From contig NZQO01000126.1 of the NCBI GenBank assembly GCA_002693605.1, forward strand, positions 1 through 25,688: DNA of 25,688 nt, read 5' to 3'. The translations under genes were made by a program, and so were the position numbers. Below the pieces are notes generated by a model. The model ran no database searches. It saw only the letters and a program-made list of their open reading frames with translations, and was not told the DNA's origin. This stretch comes from Flavobacteriaceae bacterium (GTDB lineage: Bacteria > Bacteroidota > Bacteroidia > Flavobacteriales > Flavobacteriaceae). Numbering within the stretch: position 1 is the first letter of the stretch; each line of letters opens with the position of its first letter. Below, piece after piece: positions 1 to 7,760 of the stretch.

Positions 1-1779
1 GTGCTTGGAGTGGGAATTGCCGTGGGACTTAACGCCACCAATATTCTGGCAACAAAGGAATATGCCGATACTTCAACCAGGGGAAAAAGTGAATTAACAA
101 TTACGCCCGACGGAACGGCCAACGAAGCTACCGAAGGATTGGACTATGGCTATATAACCGAATATAGTTACGGCATCGCCGAATCTTTCAACCTATTTAT
201 ACCCAGATTTATGGGCGGTGGCTCTTCCGAGGCCCTGCCGTTGGATGGTGAAACCTCGGAAACATTACTAAAGATGGGAATCTCTGCCCAAGAGGCTTCC
301 CAAATTCTGGACCAATTGCCCGTATATTGGGGCGATCAACCTATTGTGGCTGCGCCTGCCTATATTGGTGCCGTTATTATATTTTTAGCGGTTCTAGCCG
401 TGTTTTTGGTTCGGGGCAGATTGAAATGGTGGATAGTGAGCGCCTTTTTACTAAGTCTAATATTGTCTTGGGGGAAGAATTTTAGCCTTGTTACCGATTT
501 CTTTATCGAATACGTACCGTTGTACAATAAATTCCGGGCGGTATCGTCCATTCAGGTCATTTTGGAATTACTGCTGCCTATTTTAGCGGTTTTTGGCTTG
601 CACCAATTTTTCAACCGCTTTGTTACCGAAGAACAAAAGAAAAAGGCGCTCGGTTATGCCCTGGCCATTGTGGGAGGTTTTGCCGTAATACTCCTATTTT
701 TTTCATCTACCTTCCTAGATTTTGCCAACCCGTATTACGATGCGATGATTCGCGAGCAATTGGGTAACCCCTTACTTGAGGCCGTAAGGGCAGATAGGCA
801 GTCGTTGTTGATAACGGATACCCTAAGGTCGCTCCTTTTTGTAGTATTATCTGCAGCCGTGTTATGGGCCTTTTACAAGGGTAAATTAAAGAAGAACTTC
901 GCCATTGCTGCATTCGTAGTGTTAGTCGTAATCGATTTGGTGGGCGTTGACAGACGTTACGTTAATAAGGAAGATTTTGTGTCTTCCAAGACTATGGAGG
1001 AACCGTTTCAGGTAGGTCCCGCTGACCAACAAATTTTGGAAGACGATGGTCATTTTAGAGTTTATGATGCCTCGACCAGCGCATTTTCAAGCGGTCGCGC
1101 CAGTTATTTTTACAATGCCCTTGGCGGATACCATGCGGCCAAACCCGGACGCATGCAGGAACTGTACGATTTTTACATTGCCAAGGGTAACATCGGAATT
1201 CTGAATATGCTCAACGTGAAGTATATTCTCGTGCGCGGAAAAAGCGGGGCCGTTACCGCCCAGCGAAACCCGTATGCCAATGGCAACGCGTGGTTCGTAG
1301 AGGAAGTTATTCGTGCCGAAACCGCTGATGCCGAGATTGCATTGCTGGATAGCTTGAATACCAAAAAAATAGCTGTGGTACACGAGAAGTTTGACGATCT
1401 TTTACCCAAATCGGTCAACGGAATAGACAGTACAGCTACTATCGATTTAGTGTCGCATTCTCCAATGCACATCACCTATGAAACCTCCACCAAGTCACCA
1501 CAGGTAGTTGTTTTTTCCGAGGTATATTATCCGGAAGGATGGAATGCCTATGTAAATGGTGAAAAAGTAGCACATTATAGGGCGAATTATGTCTTGCGCG
1601 CAATGACGGTTCCCGCAGGGAATAATAAGATCGAATTCAAATTTGAGCCTGAGGTCATTCAAACGGGAAGTACGTTGAGTTTGGTGAGTGCTATACTGTT
1701 ACTCGTGCTTCTTTCTGGCGGATTGATATACCAGTATCGAAAGAGACCGCATTCCGATGAAAAAGATCAGCCTCAATAA
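1..1779 (+). CDS. YfhO family membrane protein, C-terminal part (5' end outside window)
   Basis: The reading frame is open to the first base, so this is the last 592 residues of a larger protein; the GTG at base 1 is only the window edge. Visible hydrophobic segments lie at about residues 117-136, 142-161, 187-205, 217-236, 272-295 and 300-320, with a last one at about 563-583 followed by a short basic tail. The region after about residue 490 (VVVFSEVYYPEGWNAYVNG, then NYVLRAMTVPAG) is the typical periplasmic end domain of YfhO proteins, large polytopic membrane proteins linked in Firmicutes to glycosylation of surface polymers. Flavobacterial members are usually around 800 residues, so roughly a quarter is missing. 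Its stop overlaps the next start by one base (TAATG), which suggests translational coupling with a glycosyltransferase and supports a role in cell-surface glycan assembly. Substrate unknown. Confidence 0.85.
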   Translation: MLGVGIAVGLNATNILATKEYADTSTRGKSELTITPDGTANEATEGLDYGYITEYSYGIAESFNLFIPRFMGGGSSEALPLDGETSETLLKMGISAQEASQILDQLPVYWGDQPIVAAPAYIGAVIIFLAVLAVFLVRGRLKWWIVSAFLLSLILSWGKNFSLVTDFFIEYVPLYNKFRAVSSIQVILELLLPILAVFGLHQFFNRFVTEEQKKKALGYALAIVGGFAVILLFFSSTFLDFANPYYDAMIREQLGNPLLEAVRADRQSLLITDTLRSLLFVVLSAAVLWAFYKGKLKKNFAIAAFVVLVVIDLVGVDRRYVNKEDFVSSKTMEEPFQVGPADQQILEDDGHFRVYDASTSAFSSGRASYFYNALGGYHAAKPGRMQELYDFYIAKGNIGILNMLNVKYILVRGKSGAVTAQRNPYANGNAWFVEEVIRAETADAEIALLDSLNTKKIAVVHEKFDDLLPKSVNGIDSTATIDLVSHSPMHITYETSTKSPQVVVFSEVYYPEGWNAYVNGEKVAHYRANYVLRAMTVPAGNNKIEFKFEPEVIQTGSTLSLVSAILLLVLLSGGLIYQYRKRPHSDEKDQPQ

Positions 1780-3068
1780 TGAACCGTGTCTTGATAATAA
1801 CATATTATTGGCCGCCTGCCGGTGGACCCGGTGTTCAACGATGGCTTCATTTTGTACGTTATTTTAAGGAATTTGGCATAGAACCAGTGGTGTATATTCC
1901 CCAAAACGCCCATTACCCGCTGGTAGACGCTTCCTTTTCAAAATTAGTTCCAGAGGATATAGAAATACTCTCGCACCCTGTACGAGAGCCACATAAATGG
2001 GCGCAACTGCTATTTAAGAAGAAAACCAAGCGATTGAGCAGTGGTATTATTACGAAAAAGAAACCTTCCCCATTGGAAAAAGCCATGTTGTTCATTCGCG
2101 GTAATTTTTTTATCCCGGATGCCCGAATCAGTTGGGTGGTGCCCTCGGTTTCCTATTTAAGCGATTATTTAACTAATAATCCTGTACAGGCAATAATTAC
2201 CACGGGACCGCCCCACAGTCTCCACCTCGTTGGCTTACAGTTAAGAAAGCAATTCAGGACACCGTGGTTGGCCGATTTTCGGGATCCTTGGACGACCATT
2301 CACTACCATTCACAATTATATTTGCTGAAACGCGCTGCAAGAAAGCACAAGCGATTGGAACGGGAAGTTCTCGACGGGGCAGATGCGATTACCGTAACTA
2401 GCCCGACCACCAAAAATGAATTCAGCAATATTACAAATACGTCCATTCACGTGGTGACCAATGGTTTTGAGCCATCCACTATTCCAAACCAAGAGCTCGA
2501 CACTCGGTTTACACTCGTACACATAGGATCCTTGCTTAGTGAGCGAAACCCATCGGTTTTATGGAAAACCTTGGCGAAACTTATCGCCGAGCATCCCGAA
2601 TTTAGAAGAAGTTTCCAATTAAAATTGGCCGGTGTGGTTAGCGATGATATCATTTCTGAGATAAAATCGGCGGGACTGGACGACCATTTGGTTTTGGAAG
2701 GTTATGTGCCCCATTCCGAAGCTATACGAAGACAGCATGCTGCGCAAATGCTACTACTGGTTGAAATGGATAGACCCGAGACGCGGGCCATTATTCCTGG
2801 CAAATTATTCGAATACCTTGCGGCGGGAAGGCCTGTAATTGCACTTGGTCCATCGGGCAGCGATGTCGAGAATATTCTACGGGAAACCAACTCTGGAAAC
2901 TTTTTTCACTATAATGATGCCGAACGATTGGAGCAGGTGCTTCTGAGGAATTTCGAACTTTATCGGCAAGGTGAATTACTTGTCGAGGAGGTCTCGCTCA
3001 CAAAATATTCCAGACGAGCGCTTACCGAAAAGATGGCCGCTATCTTGAAAAGTTTGGCTTCTACCTAA
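1779..3068 (+). CDS. Glycosyltransferase family 4 (GT-B fold) protein
   Basis: A 429-residue GT-B glycosyltransferase, expected to move a sugar from a nucleotide donor to a lipid- or polymer-linked acceptor at the cytoplasmic face. The N-terminal domain opens with RVLIITYYWPPAGGPGVQR (residues 3-21), the glycine-rich loop seen in GT4 enzymes. The C-terminal domain carries a HIGSLLSERNP strand-loop (248-258), LEGYVPHSEAIRR (306-318) and PGKLFEYLAAGRPVIALG (340-357), the donor-binding glutamate region of GT1/GT4 enzymes. No membrane segment is evident. The start ATG shares its A with the TAA stop of the YfhO-like gene, so the two form an operon. It is followed within ten bases by a hairpin, so it ends the transcription unit. 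Donor and acceptor cannot be told from the sequence; involvement in capsule, exopolysaccharide or LPS is inference. Confidence 0.88.
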   Translation: MNRVLIITYYWPPAGGPGVQRWLHFVRYFKEFGIEPVVYIPQNAHYPLVDASFSKLVPEDIEILSHPVREPHKWAQLLFKKKTKRLSSGIITKKKPSPLEKAMLFIRGNFFIPDARISWVVPSVSYLSDYLTNNPVQAIITTGPPHSLHLVGLQLRKQFRTPWLADFRDPWTTIHYHSQLYLLKRAARKHKRLEREVLDGADAITVTSPTTKNEFSNITNTSIHVVTNGFEPSTIPNQELDTRFTLVHIGSLLSERNPSVLWKTLAKLIAEHPEFRRSFQLKLAGVVSDDIISEIKSAGLDDHLVLEGYVPHSEAIRRQHAAQMLLLVEMDRPETRAIIPGKLFEYLAAGRPVIALGPSGSDVENILRETNSGNFFHYNDAERLEQVLLRNFELYRQGELLVEEVSLTKYSRRALTEKMAAILKSLAST

Positions 3069-3074
3069 AATGCG

Positions 3075-3108
3075 AAACCCCCATCTAGCAAAAGCTATCA
3101 GGGGGTTT
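3075..3108 (+). terminator. Hairpin terminator after the glycosyltransferase gene
   Basis: AAACCCCC (3075-3082) pairs with GGGGGTTT (3101-3108), and inside it TAGC (3086-3089) pairs with GCTA (3094-3097) around an AAAA loop, separated by a small internal loop. It starts seven bases after the TAA of the glycosyltransferase. The U-tract is short (TTTCT). Because the stem is symmetric it may also stop transcripts from the convergent gene ending at 3133. Confidence 0.75.
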
Positions 3109-3110
3109 CT

Positions 3111-3128
3111 AACTAACCAACCAAAAAA
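3111..3128 (+). repeat. Direct repeat copy 1 (AACTAACCAACCAAAAAA)
   Basis: This 18-base string occurs again, identical and in the same orientation, at 4598-4615. The two copies bracket the secreted repeat/Arg-rich gene. Each copy lies a few bases after a stem with AAACC/GGTTT arms. The string resembles the purine-poor CTAACCAACC leaders that I associate with flavobacterial 5' untranslated regions, but here no start codon follows closely. Confidence 0.6.
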
Positions 3129-3132
3129 ATCG

Positions 3133-4410
3133 TTAATTTCCGCGTCCTCTGCGGACATTCTTTTGCGATCTGTTCGATCGCTGTGCAGACGCCTTCGAAG
3201 AGCGCGCAGTGTGCGACCGTCTCTCTACCGAGCTGCGCTTGTTTTGGCTCTGGGCACTGCGGGCAACCCGTTGTGAACGATCACTTCGGCTAACTGCACC
3301 GTTGCGCTTATTAGGAGCCTTTGATTGTGCCGTGCGGTATTGACCTTGTCTGTTTGCCTGCGAAACAGTCTTTCGTGGCTGCGCAGTTCTGGTATGGGTC
3401 CTACTATTTCTTTCGTTCGCATAACTTTTGCGGTTTTCGTGTTGCCTGGCAACTGGCTTTCTAGTTCTATCGCCAGATCGGGTTGCGCTTCGTTGCGCAT
3501 CTGGCCTCGCAATACGGTTTCCTTTTCCGGCGGTGACACCTGAATTGCGACTTATCGATCTATTAGCGGTATTGCCTCTGGATACATCTCGACTTCCTCT
3601 ATTTGCAGCATTGCCAACCGTACGGTTGTTTCTGCCAACGTCCTTGGCGCGTCGCGCACTGGTATTAGAAATCGCTGTGTTTCTTCGGTTAGGATTGTAA
3701 TCCTTATTGACAGCTACCCGACCATCTCTATGGTGAACGCGGCTACCGGGACGGTAAAAGTTCCTTCTCCCGTTCGCATAGGCAACGTGGTGCCTTCTGC
3801 CGTAATACTGACGGTGGTGAAACCAAGAATAGCGATGGGGCGTATAATAGGTTCTATAGGGAATATCATATACAACACAACTTGCGAAGATAGGACGGGC
3901 ATAATACACATGCCAGGGTCTGTAAATATAACGGGGTGTCCAGACGTTGATAAACCCTGTATAATGCGAAAAATGTCCATAGTTATTATAGAAAACCTGT
4001 AACCCGCCCACGCGAACAATGCGTCGGTCGTTATAGTGGATTTCTGTATTACCAGCTTGAATAATTCGCCCGAATTCATCGTAATATACAGGCACGTCTT
4101 CTACCTGAATAACGGCTCCGTAATCGTCGTACTGAACATACGCATCGTAATCATATCCCGAATTGAACGAGAGGTTTACGTTGGGAGTATTAACATTTAC
4201 GCTCACATTTGATCCGTTTTGCGGACCAACGTACACGAAATCGAATTGGCCATCAGGAAAAACCGAAAACTCGACCGTACCTTCCGTAAAGATATAGCGC
4301 GAACCATCATAGCGATAGCTGTCAAATTCTTCTGAAGTTCTTTCCGAAGCATAACTACCAGTAATCCCTACAAGCAGAATACTTAAAACTAAGGTTGCAA
4401 ATTTTTTCAT
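3133..4410 (-). CDS. Secreted protein with four 16-residue tandem repeats and an Arg/Ser/Asn-rich tail
   Basis: 425 residues from the ATG at 4410; an ATG eight codons earlier exists, but this one gives a clean signal peptide (MKKFATLVLSILLVGITGSYA). Residues 94-156 are four tandem units of about 16 residues, each beginning Y-[DN] and mostly following Y-[DN]-x-[YF]-G-x-[IVF] (units start at Y94, Y110, Y126, Y141; the third is one residue shorter and lacks the Gly). Such units suggest a small beta-sheet stack. Residues 157-230 are rich in Tyr, His, Trp and Arg. From about 240 to the end the chain is dominated by Arg, Ser, Asn, Gln and Ala with almost no hydrophobic residues, so it is probably disordered and strongly cationic. 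I recognise no named domain; Bacteroidota hypothetical proteins of similar layout exist. Binding of a polyanion (extracellular DNA or acidic polysaccharide) is speculation. The tail could be a long low-complexity drift product. Single gene, no neighbour on its strand in close spacing. Confidence 0.8.
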   Translation of the reverse strand: MKKFATLVLSILLVGITGSYASERTSEEFDSYRYDGSRYIFTEGTVEFSVFPDGQFDFVYVGPQNGSNVSVNVNTPNVNLSFNSGYDYDAYVQYDDYGAVIQVEDVPVYYDEFGRIIQAGNTEIHYNDRRIVRVGGLQVFYNNYGHFSHYTGFINVWTPRYIYRPWHVYYARPIFASCVVYDIPYRTYYTPHRYSWFHHRQYYGRRHHVAYANGRRNFYRPGSRVHHRDGRVAVNKDYNPNRRNTAISNTSARRAKDVGRNNRTVGNAANRGSRDVSRGNTANRSISRNSGVTAGKGNRIARPDAQRSATRSGDRTRKPVARQHENRKSYANERNSRTHTRTAQPRKTVSQANRQGQYRTAQSKAPNKRNGAVSRSDRSQRVARSAQSQNKRSSVERRSHTARSSKASAQRSNRSQKNVRRGRGN

Positions 4411-4597
4411 AATAACTGAATTTAGGTTGTACATAATTGAGTTTTTTGGTCAGCTCTTAGTACGGTTAATTAATTACAACCATCGTGCCAAAAACGTGAT
4501 CAGTACATTGACGACTGATTTACAGGGGGCTAATGTTGCCTTTGTTCAAAATTAAAATCCGCCGAAACCTTTTAACGGGTTTGCGACGGACCTTAAA

Positions 4598-4615
4598 AAC
4601 TAACCAACCAAAAAA
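4598..4615 (+). repeat. Direct repeat copy 2 (AACTAACCAACCAAAAAA)
   Basis: Identical to 3111-3128, same orientation. Here it sits two bases before an ATG that opens a 17-codon ORF, which is the position expected of a messenger leader. Confidence 0.6.
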
Positions 4616-4617
4616 TT

Positions 4618-4671
4618 ATGAAAATCTATCGTTTGTTAAGTAACAAACATTTCACTAATTCAGAAGTATAA
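4618..4671 (+). CDS. Possible 17-residue leader-type peptide (doubtful)
   Basis: ATG at 4618 opens MKIYRLLSNKHFTNSEV and stops at TAA 4669-4671. The only support is its position two bases after the CTAACCAACC-type leader and an imperfect hairpin upstream (4558-4590). The ORF contains a perfect palindrome that could equally explain the sequence. No larger gene follows on this strand before the 3' end of uvrA, so a leader-peptide role has no obvious target. It may simply be chance, or a decayed gene start. Confidence 0.15.
   Translation: MKIYRLLSNKHFTNSEV
4631..4648. promoter_or_regulatory. Perfect 18-base palindrome, operator-like (GTTTGTTAAGTAACAAAC)
   Basis: Arms GTTTGTTA (4631-4638) and TAACAAAC (4641-4648) are exact inverted repeats around a two-base spacer. 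The spacer is too small for an RNA hairpin loop without opening inner pairs, and no U-tract follows, so a binding site for a dimeric regulator is more likely than a terminator. It lies about 220 bases upstream of the secreted repeat protein's start. Which protein binds is unknown. Confidence 0.35.
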
Positions 4672-4730
4672 ATTCAATCTTCGTGCCAAAAATGGAATTG
4701 GGCCAAATATTTTCTATGGAAAAGGTTTCG

Positions 4731-7508
4731 CTACAATTTGTCCTTGAGGTATTTCGCCGTAAACGAACGCTCGGAATTTGCTACCTCCTCGGGCGTGCCA
4801 GACGCAAGAATATTGCCTCCTTTCTCGCCTCCTTCAGGCCCCAAATCAATTACATAATCGGCGCACTTTACCAGGTCCATATTATGCTCAACTACGATAA
4901 CGGTATGGCCATTGTCTAACAGCGCATAGAAAGACGCTAACAATTTTTTGATATCGTGAAAATGGAGGCCCGTTGTGGGTTCGTCGAAAATAAAGAGAGC
5001 CTTCTCCTTGGTAGCTCCCTTCACCAAAAACGAAGCAAGCTTTATTCGTTGTGCCTCCCCGCCGGAAAGGGTAGAGGAGCTTTGCCCTAACTGTACGTAG
5101 CCTAGGCCCACATCCTGTAGGGGTTTTAATTTTGAAACAATCTTTTTTTCCTTGTGCTCTTTGAAAAAGGCAACAGCGTCATCTACGGTCATGGTTAAAA
5201 TATCGTTGATGTTTTTATCTTGAAATCTAACCTCGAGTACTTCCTTCTTAAAGCGTTTGCCGTTACAGGTTTCACATTCAAGATGCACATCGGCCATGAA
5301 TTGCATTTCAATAGTAACCTCGCCTTCCCCCTTACATGTTTCGCAACGACCTCCATCTACATTGAAACTAAAGTGCTTGGCCTTGTACCCGCGAATGTCT
5401 GACAGCTTTTGGGAGGCATATAAATTTCGGATATCATCATACGCCTTTATATATGTAACCGGATTGCTTCGGCTTGACCGCCCTATGGGATTCTGGTCTA
5501 TAAACTCGATGCTTTTTATATTGTTGAAATCGCCCTGCAATTCGGAAAACTGTCCTGGTTTTTCCCCATACCCGCTAAGTTTTCTTAGGACGGCAGGATA
5601 TAGTATTTTTTTGACAAGGGTGCTCTTCCCACTTCCCGAAACGCCCGTTACCGCAGTAAATGCGCCCAATGGAAAAGTGGCATTGATATTCTGTAGATTG
5701 TTCTGTCTGGCCCCTATGATCTCAATCTTGTTTTTCCACGTGCGACGCTTCTCGGGCACTTCAATTTCCATTGTGCCATTTAGGTAGTGCGCGGTAAGCG
5801 AATCAGATTGCAAGATGTTGATATAGGTGCCCTCGGCAACGACCTCACCACCGTACGTGCCGGCCTCCGGGCCAATATCAATTATATGATCTGCGGCCTT
5901 CATAATATCTTCATCATGCTCAACGACAATAACCGTGTTGCCTAGATCTCGCAGCGATTGTAAGACGCCGATAAGGCGTTCGGTATCCTTGGGGTGGAGC
6001 CCAATACTAGGTTCGTCTAAAATATACATTGAGCCAACAAGACTGCTCCCTAGCGACGTGGCGAGGTTAATACGTTGCGACTCTCCGCCGGAAAGCGTGT
6101 TGCTTTTTCGGTTTAACGTGAGGTAGGAAAGACCAACGTCCATTAAAAAGCCGAGGCGGTTATTAATTTCCAATAACAGTCGCCGGGCAACTTTCGCTTC
6201 GTATTCGTTAAGGGTCAAGGTTTCAAAAAACTGTGCCACTTTTTCCAGGGGGAGTTCTACCAATTCCTGTATGGCCTTTCCGCCAACCTTTACATAGCTT
6301 GCTTCAGGCCGTAATCGCTTACCGCGGCAGGAGGTGCACCGGGTTTTTCCGCGATAGCGCGAAAGCATGACCCTATTTTGAATTTTATAACTTTTCGACT
6401 CGAGGAAGGAAAAGAAATCATTCAGTCCCTCAAAAAATTTATTCCCCTGCCAGACCAATTGTTTTTGCTCCTCGGTAAGTTCAAACCACGGTTTGTGAAT
6501 GGGAAAGTCAAACTTATACGCGTTGTTAACCAATTGGTCGCGATACCAGCCCATGCTGTCGCCCCGCCATGGGAAAATCGCGTTTTCGTAGATCGAAAGG
6601 GAAGTATTGGGTATAACGAGGTCTTCGTCAATACCAATTACATCGCCATAGCCCTCACAAACGGGACAGGCTCCATACGGATTGTTAAAGCTGAAAAGGT
6701 GCACATTGGGCTCGGTAAATAACATCCCATCGGCCTCAAACCTATTGTTGAATTCCGAAATAGAATTGTTGGAAAGCTGTTCGATATATAGTTCGCCCTT
6801 ACCCTCAAAAAAAGCCATTTCAACCGCATCGGCCAAACGATTGTAAAAATCGTCGTCCGCTTTTTTTACGATTCGGTCTACCACTAGCTGAAGTTCCTGG
6901 TCTAGCTGACCGTCATTCAACTCATCGATCCGAACAACAGAATCGTTCGTTTTAACACGGGCATAACCTTGCTGTGCCAATGCCTGTATCTTGTTCTTCA
7001 TAGTTCGGCCCTCCTCGAGGTAGATAGGAGCGAGGAGCAATAATTTTTCGCCTTCAGGGAACAACTTAATGTGCTCGATGACATCGCTTACCGTATCTTT
7101 CTTAACCTCTTTTCCCGATACGGGCGAAATTGTTTTTCCTACACGGGTATAAAGCAATTTTAGGTAATCGTAAATCTCGGTAGAGGTCCCCACGGTAGAT
7201 CGTGGGTTTACCGCGTTCACCTTTTGCTCTATGGCAATAGCGGGCGCGATACCCTTTATGGAGTCTACCTTGGGCTTGTCCAATCGACCCAAAAACTGTC
7301 GGGCGTAGGAGGAAAGACTCTCAACGTAACGTCGTTGGCCCTCCGCATAAAGCGTGTCGAAGGCCAGGCTCGATTTTCCGCTTCCCGAAAGACCTGTAAT
7401 GACCACCAGTTTATTGCGCGGTATGGCAACAGTGATGTTCTTCAGGTTATGGAGCTTGGCTCCCTTAATAAGAATGTGTTGCTTGGTATCTACGGTGTCA
7501 GTATTCAA
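4731..7508 (-). CDS. uvrA: Excinuclease ABC subunit A (UvrA)
   Basis: UvrA is the damage-sensing ATPase of nucleotide excision repair; it loads UvrB on lesions. Numbering from the longest frame (935 residues from 7538): Walker A GLSGSGKS (49-56), signature LSGGE (482-486), Walker B YILDEPS (505-511) for the first ABC unit; Walker A GVSGSGKS (632-639), LSGGE (824-828) and FDEPT (851-855) for the second. The C-terminal zinc module is complete (CETC 732-735, CETC 755-758). The first zinc module keeps only CPVC (291-294); the partner CxxC found in E. coli UvrA is absent, so that zinc site is probably lost. There is no ATG near the start. The TTG at 7538 lies inside a -7 promoter box, so I prefer the TTG at 7508 (925 residues), which still leaves about ten residues before the conserved HILIKGAKLHNLKNI. 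Monocistronic by context, divergent from the sigma factor gene. Confidence 0.95.
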   Translation of the reverse strand: MNTDTVDTKQHILIKGAKLHNLKNITVAIPRNKLVVITGLSGSGKSSLAFDTLYAEGQRRYVESLSSYARQFLGRLDKPKVDSIKGIAPAIAIEQKVNAVNPRSTVGTSTEIYDYLKLLYTRVGKTISPVSGKEVKKDTVSDVIEHIKLFPEGEKLLLLAPIYLEEGRTMKNKIQALAQQGYARVKTNDSVVRIDELNDGQLDQELQLVVDRIVKKADDDFYNRLADAVEMAFFEGKGELYIEQLSNNSISEFNNRFEADGMLFTEPNVHLFSFNNPYGACPVCEGYGDVIGIDEDLVIPNTSLSIYENAIFPWRGDSMGWYRDQLVNNAYKFDFPIHKPWFELTEEQKQLVWQGNKFFEGLNDFFSFLESKSYKIQNRVMLSRYRGKTRCTSCRGKRLRPEASYVKVGGKAIQELVELPLEKVAQFFETLTLNEYEAKVARRLLLEINNRLGFLMDVGLSYLTLNRKSNTLSGGESQRINLATSLGSSLVGSMYILDEPSIGLHPKDTERLIGVLQSLRDLGNTVIVVEHDEDIMKAADHIIDIGPEAGTYGGEVVAEGTYINILQSDSLTAHYLNGTMEIEVPEKRRTWKNKIEIIGARQNNLQNINATFPLGAFTAVTGVSGSGKSTLVKKILYPAVLRKLSGYGEKPGQFSELQGDFNNIKSIEFIDQNPIGRSSRSNPVTYIKAYDDIRNLYASQKLSDIRGYKAKHFSFNVDGGRCETCKGEGEVTIEMQFMADVHLECETCNGKRFKKEVLEVRFQDKNINDILTMTVDDAVAFFKEHKEKKIVSKLKPLQDVGLGYVQLGQSSSTLSGGEAQRIKLASFLVKGATKEKALFIFDEPTTGLHFHDIKKLLASFYALLDNGHTVIVVEHNMDLVKCADYVIDLGPEGGEKGGNILASGTPEEVANSERSFTAKYLKDKL

Positions 7509-7535
7509 AATTGCGACCTTTTTAGTGGAATTTTG

Positions 7536-7543
7536 CAAAGATA
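7536..7543 (-). promoter_or_regulatory. Putative uvrA promoter, -7 box TATCTTTG
   Basis: The minus strand reads TATCTTTG from 7543 to 7536, an exact match to the Bacteroidota -7 consensus TAnnTTTG. A GTG stands 20 bases upstream where TTG is expected. Transcription would start near 7532, giving a leader of about 24 bases to the TTG at 7508 and excluding the TTG at 7538 as start codon. Confidence 0.4.
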
Positions 7544-7610
7544 ACCATAAGCGGAAACCTTTGCACAGATAGCAGATATTATAATTAATTTATGAAAACT
7601 ATAACTTTTT

Positions 7611-7643
7611 TTTGCATTTGTAGGAAGAATGTTGTTATATTTA
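7611..7643 (+). promoter_or_regulatory. Putative promoter of the ECF sigma factor gene
   Basis: TTTG at 7611-7614 is followed after 21 bases by TATATTTA (7636-7643), seven of eight positions of TAnnTTTG. The start would be near 7647, leaving an AT-rich leader of about 114 bases before the ATG at 7761. The region is AT-rich, so chance matches are easy. Confidence 0.3.
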
Positions 7644-7760
7644 CCACCATTAACAGTACTTACAAAAATCATTGCCTATAGCATATTATTACTTTTTAAA
7701 ACATTTATTGAACAGCTAAGCAACCAAAACTATAGTTGTTTATTTTAAAAAAGTATTGAT

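Larger units (their letters stand above)
4411..4730. other. 320-base non-coding region upstream of the secreted repeat protein
   Basis: This stretch lies downstream of uvrA and upstream of the minus-strand secreted protein, so it should hold that gene's promoter. A minus-strand match to the Bacteroidota -7 box, TAATTTTG, is at 4554-4547, without a good TTG about 20 bases before it. An imperfect plus-strand hairpin runs from 4558 to 4590 (TCCG/CGGA, CG/CG, AAACC/GGTTT with one mismatch and one bulge). TCGTGCCAAAAA occurs twice (4483-4494 and 4681-4692). It also contains a copy of the 18-base direct repeat, an 18-base palindrome and a 17-codon ORF, listed separately. I see no terminator with a U-tract for uvrA. 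Confidence 0.5.

Noticed and set aside
1..3. GTG at base 1 as the start of the YfhO-like gene
   Set aside because: The protein lacks the N-terminal part of the family and the frame is open to the edge, so this is an internal codon.
3139..3155. Terminator for the secreted repeat-protein gene formed by TCCGC/GCGGA and the following T run on the minus strand
   Set aside because: The stem is inside the last codons, is only five pairs and is separated from the T run by nine bases; the hairpin at 3075-3108 is a better candidate.
3325..3700. Plus-strand ORFs of 72 and 90 codons opposite the Arg-rich tail
   Set aside because: They are the antisense of a low-complexity, Arg-codon-rich region, which naturally lacks stops; the minus-strand frame has a signal peptide and repeats.
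3111..4615. Mobile element bounded by the 18-base direct repeats
   Set aside because: No transposase, no terminal inverted repeats and the repeats are longer than usual target duplications; they look like leader motifs.
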